Assembly (NCBI RefSeq): GCF_018873765.1
Contig: NC_057925.1
Span: 5,343,568-5,407,567 of the forward strand
Direction: 5' to 3'
DNA from: Telopea speciosissima
Lineage: Eukaryota; Streptophyta; Magnoliopsida; Proteales; Proteaceae
DNA length: 64,000 nucleotides
This document shows positions 1-12,400 of this stretch, piece by piece; position 1 is the stretch's first letter; each line of letters starts with the position of its first letter. Both the position numbers and the translations under genes were made by a program. Under the pieces are notes generated by a model. The model did not search any database, was not told where the DNA came from, and saw nothing but the letters and a program-made list of their open reading frames with translations.

Positions 1-3000
1 TTAATGAGAAAAGAAAAAAATTAAATTAACTAAAGAGAAAGATTAAATCAGGACCATAATAAGCTAAGAAGAAACCTTGATTTAGGGAGGAAAGGCAAAA
101 GCTTAAGCTGAATACTAGGCAAAAGCACATGGTTTAGAGCAAGAGAACTTTCCGCATAGGTTCAAACATCAAGTTGTCAAAAACCACACTACCTCCTCCC
201 CCCACCTAAAATAAAATTTAAAAAAAAAAAATACTCTCTCTCTCTCTCCAATATTTTTATGTGATTGAGGGATTAAAGAATCTTTTTCCCCTTTGTTTTT
301 AAGCTCTCTCTCTCTCCAATACTTTTATCTAATTGAGGGTTCAAAAAATCTTTTCCCTTTTATTTTTTAAGGACTAAAGCATCCCACAATATTAGAATAA
401 GAAACTGCACCAATGAGAGAGTGGGAAACAGATTCGTTCAGTAGGGAGTCACATTTTGCCTATACAGAGTATATTGATGTAGGTCTAATGACTCAATATA
501 TGAGAAGGCATGGAAAGGAATCCCCATTCCGGCATCGTGGGAATTTTTTCTCATTTTTTTTTATTTTAAGAAAGGACAACATGTCTTTTGAAAATGGGTA
601 TATAAAGTAATATATCTTTGTATGGGCCAAATTGTAGACATTATTACCAATTTGATATTCAAAATAATGTCCCCGTGTGGAAGACCTAAAATTGGATCTT
701 AGTATCTTTAGATAGAGCAAAAATATACCAATCATCAGATGCCATTGTGGCAAGTTCCTTGATGACTCTCTAAGAAACTTGAGACCTATTATGTCCAACC
801 AAAGTTCTTGGCTAGACCATTTAAATAGGTCCGATGAAATTATATTTTTCATAACCATACCAAAAGGATAATCTTATGTATCAAAAATTACATGCAAATT
901 AATGGAAACTATTTTTTCCGTCTAACACATGGAACCCTAACAATCCCCCCCTTCCATGCGGGATCTATTGAGATCACACTCGGTTCCCATGCTCTGACTT
1001 TATCCCGAGTTTGGCTCTGTCACAATTTGACTCTGATTCCACTCTGTCCTCAAAAGCTAGTTGTTAAGGAGAGGGTGTTCAACTACATATAAACCTCTCA
1101 CATTCCTCATTCATATCCGATGTGAGACTATTTTTTTCGCCTACCACATGATGCTTGTTCAAAAATCATAAATCATTGAACATCTCAACTTATTCCAATA
1201 CACTAAATCTATCCAACACATTTTGCATCCATTATTAGTTAGGGTTGGCAATGGATCTTTTTTGTTTTGAAAAATTATGTATATGTATGCATGCTTTAAC
1301 CTGATAAGAGTCCAAAACTGATTAAAAATGTATTTTTTTCATTATTTTGAGTACAATCGAATCAAACCTAAATCTGACTGAAATCGAAATTAAGCTGATA
1401 AGAACCCAAAATCAAACCAAACCAAAATTTTCTCAATTAATTTGGTTTCGGATTCACCAGTACCACCTCAAAACCGATTCAGCCCGAACCAAACGATTGG
1501 CACATTTGCATGTTCCACCTTGGAAGAACCCAAAATTAAGTCCTTGTTCGATATCTAGAATCCTAATTGTTAGTTAATGAAAATTCAGTCAAACCTAATT
1601 GAGTTGAAGAGGGAATGTTCAACTATTTATTTTGGGTGAAATGGATTCATTACTATCTGTCCCAAACAAATAGTGGATCTCTTTAGTTGGATTTTGGAGT
1701 TTTCTACTTTAGCTTTTTGTCATTGTGATATATGAACGATGTAAAGAAAAGAAAAGCACAAAATTGAATGGTGAATTGGTATCCAATACATAACTGACAC
1801 AAGTAATGATAAGGAAGCCATTAAGGCACAACTCTAACTCTATTCATCAACTTTTGTACTTTCATATTCATATAAGATGGAAGGAAAAAAAAACACTTGG
1901 TAGGGTTTTGGTAAGGGTGTCAATTGGTCGGCTCCATCGTGTTGAATCGGTTTTGGTTTATTATTGAACCAATCCAAATCCATATTGTTAAGGAAGTTTC
2001 GGTTTTCGGCTGATTTCAGTTTTGGTCCGATTTCTTATCATTATATTTTGGTTATTAATTTGTAATCGAGTTATTATCCGGTTTGATCCGCTTTAATTTT
2101 GTTTCATTTTACATATAAACAAAAGGAAATCAATGGAAAAATTCTGGGTTTTTTGGGTTTTGTACCGGTCCGGACTTGATCTTTATCGGGTTCAGTCCAC
2201 TTTTCAGTTTCAGTCGGTGCATTCGATCAGTCCAGTTTGGTTTTGATTTCTAGCGATTTTTATAAAACCCCAACCCAAAACCAAACCGATAAGGGTTCGC
2301 TTAGATTCGGTCATGGCCGAATCGATCACTTTCGATTGATTGGTCCCTAACCCAAAATAATTTATAAGGAGATTTAAGTCAATACATGTTGTACTAAGAA
2401 TACTTAATAACCAAACTGTAATGAGAAAACATTACTAAATTCTTCAACAATTCCCACTCAAACAACCAAGTACTAAGTTCTTACCCATTTACCTAACACA
2501 TTTTAATTTGCAAGCTAACATCATCATCTTTGCCTTTTAATTACAGCATAAGATTAGATAGATAACCCCATTTACCTTCAAATCTTCTCTCACAAATCAC
2601 AATCTTTAATCATAATTAGTTAATGCAGACCAATCCAAATGGTTTAACTGATTTAATCATTCTTATTTAGTATATATATATTTTTATGTACCTCGAGAGA
2701 AGGAAAGACAAAAATAATTACCAATTACACTAAGAAGAGTATAATAAGTTCAAAATCTTAGGGTGTGTTTGGAACTTTGGATTGTTAAAAAATAGAAAAG
2801 AAAATAATGGGTTTTGCCAACAAACCTCTTAACCCACCCTCACAATATACACGTTCGAGTACACACTTTTGTCTCTTTCATCTCTCTCTCATATCATATC
2901 TTACTATATCTTACACGTGTGTATCATTCCTTCATTTGCCCTAACCAACTCAACAGAACAACTACAAGTCTACAACACATAAGACAAAAGCAAACACTGT

Positions 3001-3120
3001 TCGTGTTACTGTACTATTTATGATACACAACTTAATTCATCTGAATCGTACAATTCACTTTACTTTTTATAGATAATCAAGACCGTCAGATATGATTGTG
3101 GGCCCCACTTAGAAAGTGGG
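1..3120. other. Intergenic region upstream of the UCN-like kinase
   Basis: AT-rich, with no credible coding region. It has two CT microsatellite blocks (about 232-248 and 305-320). About 1914-2345 is a degenerate stretch rich in cggttt/ggttttggtt words that begins with agggtgtcaattgg; such words are common in decayed non-autonomous hAT-type elements, but I see no matching inverted end or target duplication. The short reading frames on either strand resemble no family. Confidence 0.5.
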
Positions 3121-3128
3121 GTATATAT
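3121..3128 (+). promoter_or_regulatory. Candidate TATA box of the UCN-like kinase gene
   Basis: A TATATATG run lies about 280 bases before the preferred start codon and about 130 before an upstream in-frame ATG. It follows a GC-richer stretch (gggccccacttagaaagtgg). Position and composition fit a plant TATA box with a transcription start near 3150, leaving a CT-rich 5' leader. This rests on sequence alone. Confidence 0.4.
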
Positions 3129-3209
3129 GCTTTTAAAACAATAGTATTGATATGTTGGCTAACGACGAAACAGATCGAAACTTCTCCATTAAAAAAGCGA
3201 AGCTTTAAA

Positions 3210-3245
3210 ATGCAAAAAAAAAAAAAAAAAAGGCGAAAAGATTAA
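3210..3245 (+). other. Short upstream ORF in the kinase leader
   Basis: ATG at 3210 opens an 11-codon frame rich in Lys and Arg, produced by an 18-base A run, that stops at 3245 before the kinase ATGs. If transcription starts near 3150, this is the first AUG met by scanning ribosomes. A one-base change in the A run would change the frame. Function is inferred only. Confidence 0.35.
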
Positions 3246-3400
3246 ATTAAACAAAAATGAAATCAACCCCTGAGCTCCGAATCTCCTCAAAAGCAAACCT
3301 TTCTTTCCTCTTTCTCTCTCAACTCTCGAAGTTCTTCTCTCCAGCTCTCCCCGCCCTTCTTCTCTCTCCGTCTTTCTCTGTCTCTGTCTCTCTCTGTGTA

Positions 3401-4621
3401 ATGATGGAGAAGACGTCGCCGGAGCTAGACTTAGACAATCTGAGGGCGATCAGGGTTCTTGGAAGTGGAGCCATGGGCACTGTGTTCTTGGTTCACGATC
3501 AAACCACAGACCCATCTGCCTCTTCACCTTTCGCCTTAAAAGTGGTGGAGAAATCAACCCTTTACGGCAAATTCGAGGGTGATCGACGAGCAAGATGGGA
3601 GGTTTCCGTTCTATCTCGCCTGAACCACTCTTTCCTTCCAAATCTTCTCGGCACTCTCGAGACTGATGAGTACATGGCTTGGGCGGTTCCGTACTGTCCC
3701 GGCGGCGATCTTAACGTCCTCCGCTACCATCAAACAGACCGTGTCTTCTCCTCCTCCGCCATCCGCTTCTACGTCGCTGAAATCGTATGTGCACTCGAGT
3801 ATCTACACCGTATGAACATCGTATACCGTGATCTCAAGCCGGAGAATGTCCTCATTCAACAATCCGGCCACATCACCCTCACCGACTTCGACCTCACTCG
3901 AACTCTCAAACCCAGACCGGCCGGCTGGGTCTCCGAACCGGAAGTGCTTGATCTTGCAGCGGCGAAGGATAAACCGAAACACCGCAGGAACCTAACCCGG
4001 CTCATATCGGTCGTATCGGAGAAAGGTGGGTTGACGAAAGTGAAGTCTGCGCGTGTCTCTCCGGTGAGTCGAAAGAAACCGAGTTTCTCCAACGGGGAAC
4101 GTTCCAACTCGTTCGTGGGTACGGAAGAGTACGTATCACCCGAGGTAGTACGTGGAGAAGGACACGAGTTCGCCGTCGATTGGTGGGCTTTGGGAATTTT
4201 AACGTACGAGATGATGTATGGTTCGACGCCGTTTCGGGGGAAGAACCGAAAGGAAACGTTTCGGAACGTTTTGATCAAGCCCCCGGAGTTCGTAGGTAAA
4301 CGGACGGTTCTCATGGATTTGATCGAACGGTTGTTAGAGAAGGACCCCACACGAAGGCTCGGGTACAATGAAGGAGCAGTGGAGATTAAAAGGCATCCTT
4401 TCTTTAATGGGTTGAGATGGGATTTGCTGACGGAGGTGTTACGACCGCCGTTTCTGGCGTTAAAAGACGAAGATGAGACTTTCACGGAGAAAATTAAGGG
4501 TGGTGGGACAGATATTAGAGAGTACTTTCAGAATCTAAAGGCTCCGCCGTCAGTTCCTCCGTCACCGTTACCGTCGCCGTCATCTGAATACCGGGTAAAC
4601 GTTTCGTTGACGGAATTCTGA
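3401..4621 (+). CDS. UCN: AGC-VIII serine/threonine kinase, UNICORN (UCN/UCNL) type
   Basis: Single-exon protein kinase of 406 residues. Visible motifs are the Gly loop GSGAMGTV (21-28), ATP-anchoring Lys47 in FALK, the alpha-C Glu near 67, catalytic YRDLKPEN (142-149), DFD (162-164) replacing DFG, and an insert of about 70 residues before NSFVGTEEYVSPE (236-248). DFD plus this basic insert are the hallmarks of plant AGC-VIII kinases. The run GGDLNVLR and the SARV...NSFVGTEEY region fit UCN/UCNL better than OXI1. Arabidopsis UCN restrains planar growth of ovule integuments and acts with the KANADI factor ATS and PDK1 (family knowledge). The start at 3401 is chosen because the protein then begins as relatives do; an in-frame ATG at 3257 would add 48 hydrophobic, Ser-rich residues translated from a pyrimidine-rich leader. 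The C-terminus ends LTEF where the docking motif is usually FxxF. The nearest neighbour, LSM7, is convergent and about 4.8 kb away. Confidence 0.93.
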   Translation: MMEKTSPELDLDNLRAIRVLGSGAMGTVFLVHDQTTDPSASSPFALKVVEKSTLYGKFEGDRRARWEVSVLSRLNHSFLPNLLGTLETDEYMAWAVPYCPGGDLNVLRYHQTDRVFSSSAIRFYVAEIVCALEYLHRMNIVYRDLKPENVLIQQSGHITLTDFDLTRTLKPRPAGWVSEPEVLDLAAAKDKPKHRRNLTRLISVVSEKGGLTKVKSARVSPVSRKKPSFSNGERSNSFVGTEEYVSPEVVRGEGHEFAVDWWALGILTYEMMYGSTPFRGKNRKETFRNVLIKPPEFVGKRTVLMDLIERLLEKDPTRRLGYNEGAVEIKRHPFFNGLRWDLLTEVLRPPFLALKDEDETFTEKIKGGGTDIREYFQNLKAPPSVPPSPLPSPSSEYRVNVSLTEF

Positions 4622-5973
4622 CTAGCTAGTCTCTCTCACAAGTGTAATTACTTTATAGCCTACGAAAGAAAGTTACTTTCGCCGTTTGTACATACAGAGA
4701 AAAGACAAATCATATACCTGATAATGACGTTAGAAGAAAGGAACTTTGTATTGTTTAAAGCTAATTTTCATTAAAGCTATTGTACTTTAAAGAGTAATTA
4801 CCCGGTACGCCGGTGGTGTATAATCGTTGGCTTGTTGTGCACGAAGGCCCCGAAGTGTTCAACGGTGTAGATCTAAAATAGTGGTACTTGGGAAGTGCAC
4901 GTACGCCTTGCCTTTTACGGCAATTCATTCCCTTCTTTTTTTTCACTCTAGGTCGAGAGATGATTAGCCGTCCGATTAGTGAATTTTCAATGAATCTGAC
5001 GGTGGAAAAATGCACTTTTGAGCTCAAAGTGAAATCATGAAAAGGTGTAGATGATCCAACAGTTATGATTTCACACGGTGGGTTTGGCTATGATATCAGT
5101 TTCCACTAAGAAGGAAGAAATGTGAGTTTACCTCAAAAGGATGAAAAGGGGGTAGAAGGGAAGGGAAGGGAAGGGAGCGTTATAACCAATAGCCATGATT
5201 CAGTGTATCTCGCCCCTTCCTAGATTCCCGTGAAATCTAGTGTTGTGCCTTTCAATGTTGGATTTGAATCCAGAGGAAATTCTCATGCATCTGTATTTGC
5301 TCAAATCCGCCCCTGGTTTTAGGGCCTAGATCAGGTCTGAAAAACTTTGAGGTAACTCACATGGAAGTTCGGAGTAACATTTTCTGCAGTGTCTTAATCT
5401 TGTGGTGTCTTGTAGTTCGGGTCTAAGAGTTCAACATATGGAAGATGCAACATCTAATGGTGCCAAACTCGAGAAAAAAAAAAAAATGAGTCAATCGAGC
5501 TCACACTGTTGGATGAAGCATCTTTTACATATCGAACTCTCAAGCCCAAACTGCATGCCGAGGATTTTAATCCAATTAGCTCCTTGTATATGGCATGTAA
5601 CGACTCTTTACAAGGCTTTGTGATAATGTATCCTTTTTTTCTACAAATACCCTTTACAATACTCTTAATGGCAATACAGAGAGGTATCTATGAAAACAGA
5701 AGGACACATGTTGTCGAGAAACCATATGTAAAAGCCTTCTTAATTGAGGATACGGACACATGGTTTTTAGGTTACATGGAGGGAATATTGTGGTTAATCG
5801 AAATCCATGGACCATAAAGAGTTATTTGAGAGTTCGGATCATCTATGTATGCGATCGGATGTTGATCATTCGATTATGTTTCATTCATTGTACATCGGTG
5901 CATGCGATCTATCTTGGGTGTGGGTGTCAATAAAGCCGCTGGGATGTTGATACATATTCCATAGGTATATATA

Positions 5974-6015
<42 letters not shown>

Positions 6016-6756
6016 TAATATAATACTTGACAAAAAAGGTTAAGAGATAGAGATAATAATTCATAAAAGAGTAGATTATTTATGATTGTTATTTAAGCCC
6101 TATGTTCGGCTATGAGGGATAGGTACAATTGTAGGAGTTTATACACACGTCTTTTACATATTTATTATGCCCAGGGTGTCTATGTATACAAAACTGGTTT
6201 GACTGGACGGTGCGAGGGATCTAGTCTCGTTCCTTGGGTGGTCATATGGTAAAAATTTATAGTCCAAGTCAACCATATGGCATTTTGTTGGCTTTTTTTC
6301 TACAAGTATTTTTTGTTATCTCTTTTTTGACATTTCAAATTTTCAATATCGCTGAATCTCTTTTTATGATGTTTACCAGAAAAAGAAAAGAAAAACTCTT
6401 TTTATGACATGGCAAACTTGTAATTTAGTCACCTAGAGAGTCTAGGAAGTCAAACGAACCATTAGTTTGACAGGTCACTCTCTTGGTTTACTTACAATGT
6501 CAAATGTTACTGTCAACCCGTTTACCAAAAAAAAATAAAAAATTTACTGTCAACCTCAACCATAAGGCAATTTTTTATTAGATTTTCCCATGTATTTTTA
6601 ACCTTTGAATTATTGAGCTCCATTCTACATTTATGATTCTTTACCCACATTTTGACCATGATTTTTTGCCACATGTCCATTTGTATTGAGAGAGAGAGAT
6701 GTCACTATGGATCTATAACTTATAAGGGGGTTGTCTGAGAGAGAGAGGTGACATTA
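4622..6756. other. Intergenic region downstream of the UCN-like kinase
   Basis: No gene recognised. It holds a GGGAA minisatellite-like patch (5156-5175), a TA microsatellite (about 5977-6012) and AT-rich DNA. The longest frames (88 and 102 codons) resemble no family and lack codon-bias or domain support. Confidence 0.5.
5977..6012. repeat. (TA)n microsatellite
   Basis: An uninterrupted alternating TA run follows a tatatatactata stretch. A simple repeat with no evident function. Confidence 0.9.
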
Positions 6757-6933
6757 AGGGGAAAATTATCGTCTCCATTTATCTGCCCTTTCATTTTCTC
6801 CATTACGTCTAATAGGCGAGAGTGGACCCCACCCGGGTAGTGTGTTTGGACAGGTAGGGTGGTTATTTCCGCCCCCTCCCTATGAGATGTAATTGAGGAA
6901 ATGGAGGGGCACATAAATGGAGACGATAAAGAT
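6757..6933. mobile_element. Foldback MITE, probably Mutator-type
   Basis: Two long arms pair: attatcgtctccatttatct near the left end and the complement of aaatggagacgataa at the right. The short centre contains acccgggtagtgtgtttgg. Flanks gtgacatta (6748-6756) and ctgtcatta (6934-6942) agree at 7 of 9 bases, which fits a worn 9-bp target duplication. Centre and layout resemble the elements at 48477 and 51929. Confidence 0.7.
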
Positions 6934-7049
6934 CTGTCATTATGACTCTATAAGGTATGAGAGAGAGAGGTCACTATGGATCTATAAGGGTGTTTGTGTG
7001 AGAGAGAGTGAGGGGTGTCATTATAGATACAAGAGGGATGTGCTGGTGC

Positions 7050-7338
7050 ATGTAGGGATGTAAATGGATCGGATGTCTCTGCCCGGATATGGATACCCAT
7101 AAATGGATACGAATGCAAATTGAATTCAGATTTTCGACCCTCAACGTATGACTCAGTCTCAATCCTTGTTTTAGTCTCATACTTCTCATATCTTCAAAAC
7201 CCCTCTATATCAAGTTTGATATCTATTTAGATTGGATAATTTTTTCTCGAATTATTCAAATAAAAATTTAAGTACCCCTAAACAGATACGGATGCCAATC
7301 AAATTCGGATTTTTAGATACCCATTTACATCCCTACAT
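7050..7338. mobile_element. Non-autonomous element with 18-bp perfect inverted repeats (hAT-like MITE)
   Basis: The ends are ATGTAGGGATGTAAATGG and its exact reverse complement. The interior repeats (c)ggatacggatgcaaat-like words. A gggatgtaaatgg end is typical of plant hAT-like MITEs. No convincing 8-bp target duplication is visible, so the superfamily is inferred. Confidence 0.7.
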
Positions 7339-9463
7339 CCGTGTGCGTGCGTCACTAAAATATAATTATTTGGCAGGAATTAAGTCCACCACGTACGCAG
7401 AGGTTCCAACTCCCTTGAAACACGATAAATTTTTTTAATTCTTAATAATGAAACATGGTACTTAGCCTATCCTTATCTAGTTATCTTAATGTATAAACCC
7501 CTGAAATCATGGAAGTTAAACCACAACGATCCCAATGGACAAATGGAAAAAGACAAAAGGATTTCAAATTTTATTCAAATAATTAAAATTCCATGATGCA
7601 TTTCCTTTGAAATTTTGAAAATTCTGAGTTGGGTTATCCCACCATTTCCATTTCCAATTCCAATTCCAATTTCAATTCTATCCACCAGTGGGAGCAGTTG
7701 TTCTGTGGGTGGTCTACCAAGCCAATCTTTGTTGGGTGATCCAAGTATTTGTCTTGTGGCATTGGAAGCTCATAAGCCTCCAAGATTTTCAACCCAAAAT
7801 CAAGTGGTAGAATGATCACAGTTCAAGGAGAATCGGCCTCCATGGATTCCGATTCAGCCGGAATTGGCCGAGCACCTGTCGGAATCAATCGAAACCCTAG
7901 AAATCAAGTATGAACCGATCGACTCCAATTTCTCAAACCGTGAGAATGATGCTTCCTCAAATAATTGTAAGGGAAAAAAATTCAATACAACTGTGAAAAA
8001 GAAATTTTATTTTGTGAGTGTGAGTTAGGGGATAGGAAACAGTTGGATTTGAGCCAATGGCAATGAAATTCCATTCCATAGTCCAAATATGGCTTCTATG
8101 GAGAGATCCCTCCACGTATCGAAGGGTTGAGAATTGAGATGGCAATATGATATATACATGTGTCATGTGAGGTATATCGAGGGGCCACTCACTAACTTGG
8201 TTAGGTCAAGGATTGAGTTTACGGTATTGGTACCGGTATCAATCACCATGGATACCGATACTGATACCTTAATCCATGGGCTAGGTGGACCAACGATCAA
8301 CTCCCAAGAAAGGATCAAAAGAATCCTTCCAAAGAACCCCCAAATTCCTGCAACAGATAAGACATTGTCCATTACAATTGCGTCCAAATTAGGGCCCATG
8401 CCTCAACTACTGCAAGAGCAAAGCACATGTTCTCATAAAGAAATCTTCAACTAGGAGGACAACAATTACAAATCATGTGCAAGTGTTTTGTAGCATCTCA
8501 GACAAAAGGCTCATGATAGAACAGTTATCAAGGGAACGAGATTACCTTACCTTATGATTGTCTAGGAATTTCTAGTGATTACAATGGATTTTCTGCTGAA
8601 TTTTTGCTGCTGCTACCCCACATTTGCTATAAGCCAGAACCATCCCTTGTCTTCTTTACCAGCTTCTTGGTATCCAGCAATTTATTAGGCCTTGACCCTC
8701 ACAGCAGAAAATTTTCATCCAACCAGGGGAAAGGAGAGAGAGGGAGGGGGAGGGGGAGGGGGAGAAGGGAGAGTTTAGTGGCTTATTTGCCTCTTCATTC
8801 CCTTGTCGGGTAGTAACAGACAGAAACAGTCCCATCTGTGTGCATCTGCACTCGGATCCGCGTTCCCACTCTTCCCTCTCAACCCAACTTTCATAAGCAG
8901 ACCTAGGGAAATAGAGAAAATGTCATGTGGGTTTCCTCCCCATGACTCCAAAACTGTCTGTAGATATTCAGTTGTTACCATATGCCATGATGGTCCACGC
9001 AGGCATCAGAGAAAGGGAAGTCCATTGACACCACAGGGACAAGATGACACTAAATTAATACATTAACCTGCACCATTGAACTAACTAACTCCCTTAGTCC
9101 TCGAGGTACTCATGTTAAACTTTACCCAAGTAGCCTCTTCAATCAGTCAACAGTGTAGTTCCAGAAAAGCATTCTTTGAAAATACTGAATTTATATTCCA
9201 TTTAAGAGAAGAAATGGTCATACCATCCTAAGCAATATCATAGAGGTGACAACACCATTATTTTCAGTGTTATTGAACATACACTAAATGCTACTACCGT
9301 TACATTCAGAGGTGATTGAGTCGTATCAACAATAGACAAAATCCAAGGCCTTACCAAACTCCATCATGAACGAGTAACACCCAAAACCAACATGAAGGGA
9401 CTAAATAAAGCATACCTATAGCCTAGTTAGCTGCAAATTTGGTGCATGAATGGAAGATGAGCC
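7339..9463. other. Region downstream of LSM7 (its 3' UTR and spacer)
   Basis: No protein gene recognised. The part next to 9463 should include the LSM7 3' UTR, read on the minus strand. A minus-strand AATAAA lies at about 8681-8686 but is far from the stop. About 8220-8270 is a ggtaccggtatcaa...gataccgatac stretch like MITE debris also seen near 46.56-46.76 kb. 8745-8765 is a (GGGGGA)n purine tract. Confidence 0.4.
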
Positions 9464-12400
9464 CTACACACCATCTGGCTGGGTAAAGGGATTTGCAATC
9501 TCTTCAGTACCATCAGTTGGGGATACAAGCATCACTGCAGTGCCCCTACAAACCTGCAAAACAAATCAAAATAAACATTAAATCCATGAGCCTTTGCCTC
9601 TCTCATCAGAGTAAAATTCAACAAACCTTTGTCCTTAAATGATTCAGAATGTAATGAACCAGACCTCAATTTTAATGTAAAAATTAAATTAATTTTAGTA
9701 ACTGAAGGTTTATTTAATTTTCATGAGCCACCATCTTGAAAGAGGAATCAAAGAATCCACACATGGCCTGGGACCTTCGTAACTCGCAGCATGAATGATG
9801 AAGTTATTTTCAAAAAAACTCAGGGGCTGCAGCTGAATTGGGAAGCCTCAGGGACAAGATATTCCTTTTTCGCATGTCTATGAATGTAATTTTTTAATAG
9901 TAATATAATTGGACAAGTCAGAAATCTGATGTTCCGTTGAGTTCGAATAGAGAACAAGGGCTGGAAATCAGATCTCTTAGAAAACCTTGCTCCCCCTGTC
10001 GGGCACCTTGGGAATGGAGTTTTTTTTTAAAGCAAAAGTACATAATATATTTTAAACCTTTTGGTAACAATGCTTCAGATTCCCCAACTTATTCCCCCCC
10101 CCCCCCCCAAAAGTAGGAAGCAAGATATGAAACACCCAAACTCACAGATATGCAAGTACTGTAGGAGACTTTCGTTCATTAAGGTATTCCCATAGCTGGC
10201 TTGTGATAAAATGAAAAAGATAAAAAACATAACTTCAAAAGAGGATTAAAATAAATTAAATATATTGGGGGAAGACATACTATTAGGCCAAGAGTCCGGG
10301 TTTGATCAGTTGTTTTCAGTGGATCATCTGGATCTGCAGCACAAAGGCAGTAACCACCAGTAATTAATCACTATTTCACACACCCAATTCTATAGAAACT
10401 AGCAAGATGTCACAATATATATAAAAAAAATTAATAAGCACAGCCACAAATAAGTGTTATTATAAGGGGAATTTTGTCAGATCATGATAGCCAATGAAAT
10501 TCAGTTCCCAGGGAGGCTGCTGCACACTGCCAAATGTTCTCTTAGAAGCATTATTGCAGAATCCGGTATTTCAGAAGTAGTGGTTGTTCTACATCTTCTT
10601 GATGATCTTCTTTTTGCATAAAGTATAATAATAGCTTTTCCATATTTTCCAGAGATTGATCAACATGTTGAAATCTACTTAGAATTTCTGTTTTGATTCG
10701 CATAAAAGCTTCTCGAACGTTTCATAAAAGAGACTTCTTCAAGTTTTGTTCAAACTCTGAACGAGCTGCATTGTATCAGTAGCCATCAAAAGGACTAGAG
10801 TTGGATCATTCAACTCTTGACACGGATTGAAGTAGGAAGGTTATTACAGACCCAAATCTACAAGTAATGGGCCCATTAACTTCAAATGAGAAACTTGAAC
10901 GCTAAGTCAAAACCCAAAGTCATATTGAAAGTAAAGCCAGTCTACTTAGCCTTGCAACAACAACTCAGCCTTTTCCCAACTAAATGGGGTAAGCTACAGG
11001 GATCCTTACGAAGACCCAAAAAACAAGAGATTAATAAAACGAATAAAAGAAAGGGAACACAACAACCACAACTACTAATCAGTCTAAAACAAACTAACTG
11101 AGGTCGGCTACACGGATCCTTGCCCTCCAATCAGCTCTATTCGACGTCATACTAGAAAAAAGGCCTAAACTATGCATGTCTTTCCTCACCACTTCTCCTA
11201 GGGTCATTTTAGGCCTGCCCCTAGCTCTTTTAGTACCTTCAATCTGAATTAAGTCACTCCTCCGAACTGGAGCATCCAGCGACCTCCGTTGAACATTCCA
11301 TACCACCTCAGGCAACCTTTACGTAGCTTATCTTGAATCGGGGCTACTCCCAAACCAGCTCTAATATGGTCATTCCTTATGTTATCCTCCCTAGTTTTGC
11401 CACTCATCCATCACAACATCCTCACTCCGCTACACTTAACTTATCTATATGATGCTTCTTAACTACCCAACACTCCGTGCCATACATCATAGCCGGTCTT
11501 ATAACAGTCCTGTAAAATTTTCCTTTAAGCTTTAAAGGAATCCGTCAATCACATAACACTCTTGATGCACCTCTCCACTTCAGCCATCCTTACTTTAATC
11601 CTCTATGAGACATCATCTTCTATATCACCTTCCTTACTAATGATTGATCCTAGATACCTAAAAAAGCCACTTTGCAGAATCTCCATCTCATCAACTTTCA
11701 CCCCCTTCATTATCTGTCCCGGAGTTGCTAAAGTTACATACCATATACTCCGTCTTCGTTCTACTTGTCTTAAAATTTTTTGATTCCAAGGTTGATCTCC
11801 ATAATTCCAGTTGGCATTAATTCAAGCTTTTGTCTCATCCACCAAAACAATGTAATCTGCAAAAAACATGCACCAAGGACCTCATTTGGATGCCTATGGT
11901 TTAACTCATCCATGATAAGCACAAATAGATAAGGGTTAATGTTGATCCTTGATGTAACCCAACTATCATTGGGAATTCACTACCTTGACCCTTCACGGTT
12001 CATACACTACTCACCACACCATCATACATACACATATTTACTTGAAACATTTCTCCTCCCTAGCATATGCCAAATTAATTCTCTAGGAACTCTGTCATAA
12101 GATTTTTCTAAGTCGATAAAGACCATATGGAGATCCTTCTTTCTCTCTCTAAATCTTTCCATGAGTCTCCTAAGTAGGTAGATAGCTTCTATTGTGGGTC
12201 TTCCCAGCATAAAGCCAAATTGGTTCTCCGAAATAGAGCTCTCTTTTCTAACCGAACTAAGATTTCCAATTAGGATTATAACTCAAATAAGAAACTAAAT
12301 AAGTATCTAATAATGAAAATAATAGGGGTGTCAATAATACCCGGCTGGCCCGAACCCGCCCGAACCCGCCCTGAGATGAAATTGGAGTATAACACGGACA

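Noticed and set aside
493..858. 121-codon minus-strand frame
   Set aside because: AT-rich, low-complexity protein with no family resemblance and no gene signals.
3856..4485. 209-codon minus-strand frame opposite the kinase
   Set aside because: A shadow of the conserved kinase frame. It has no family of its own.
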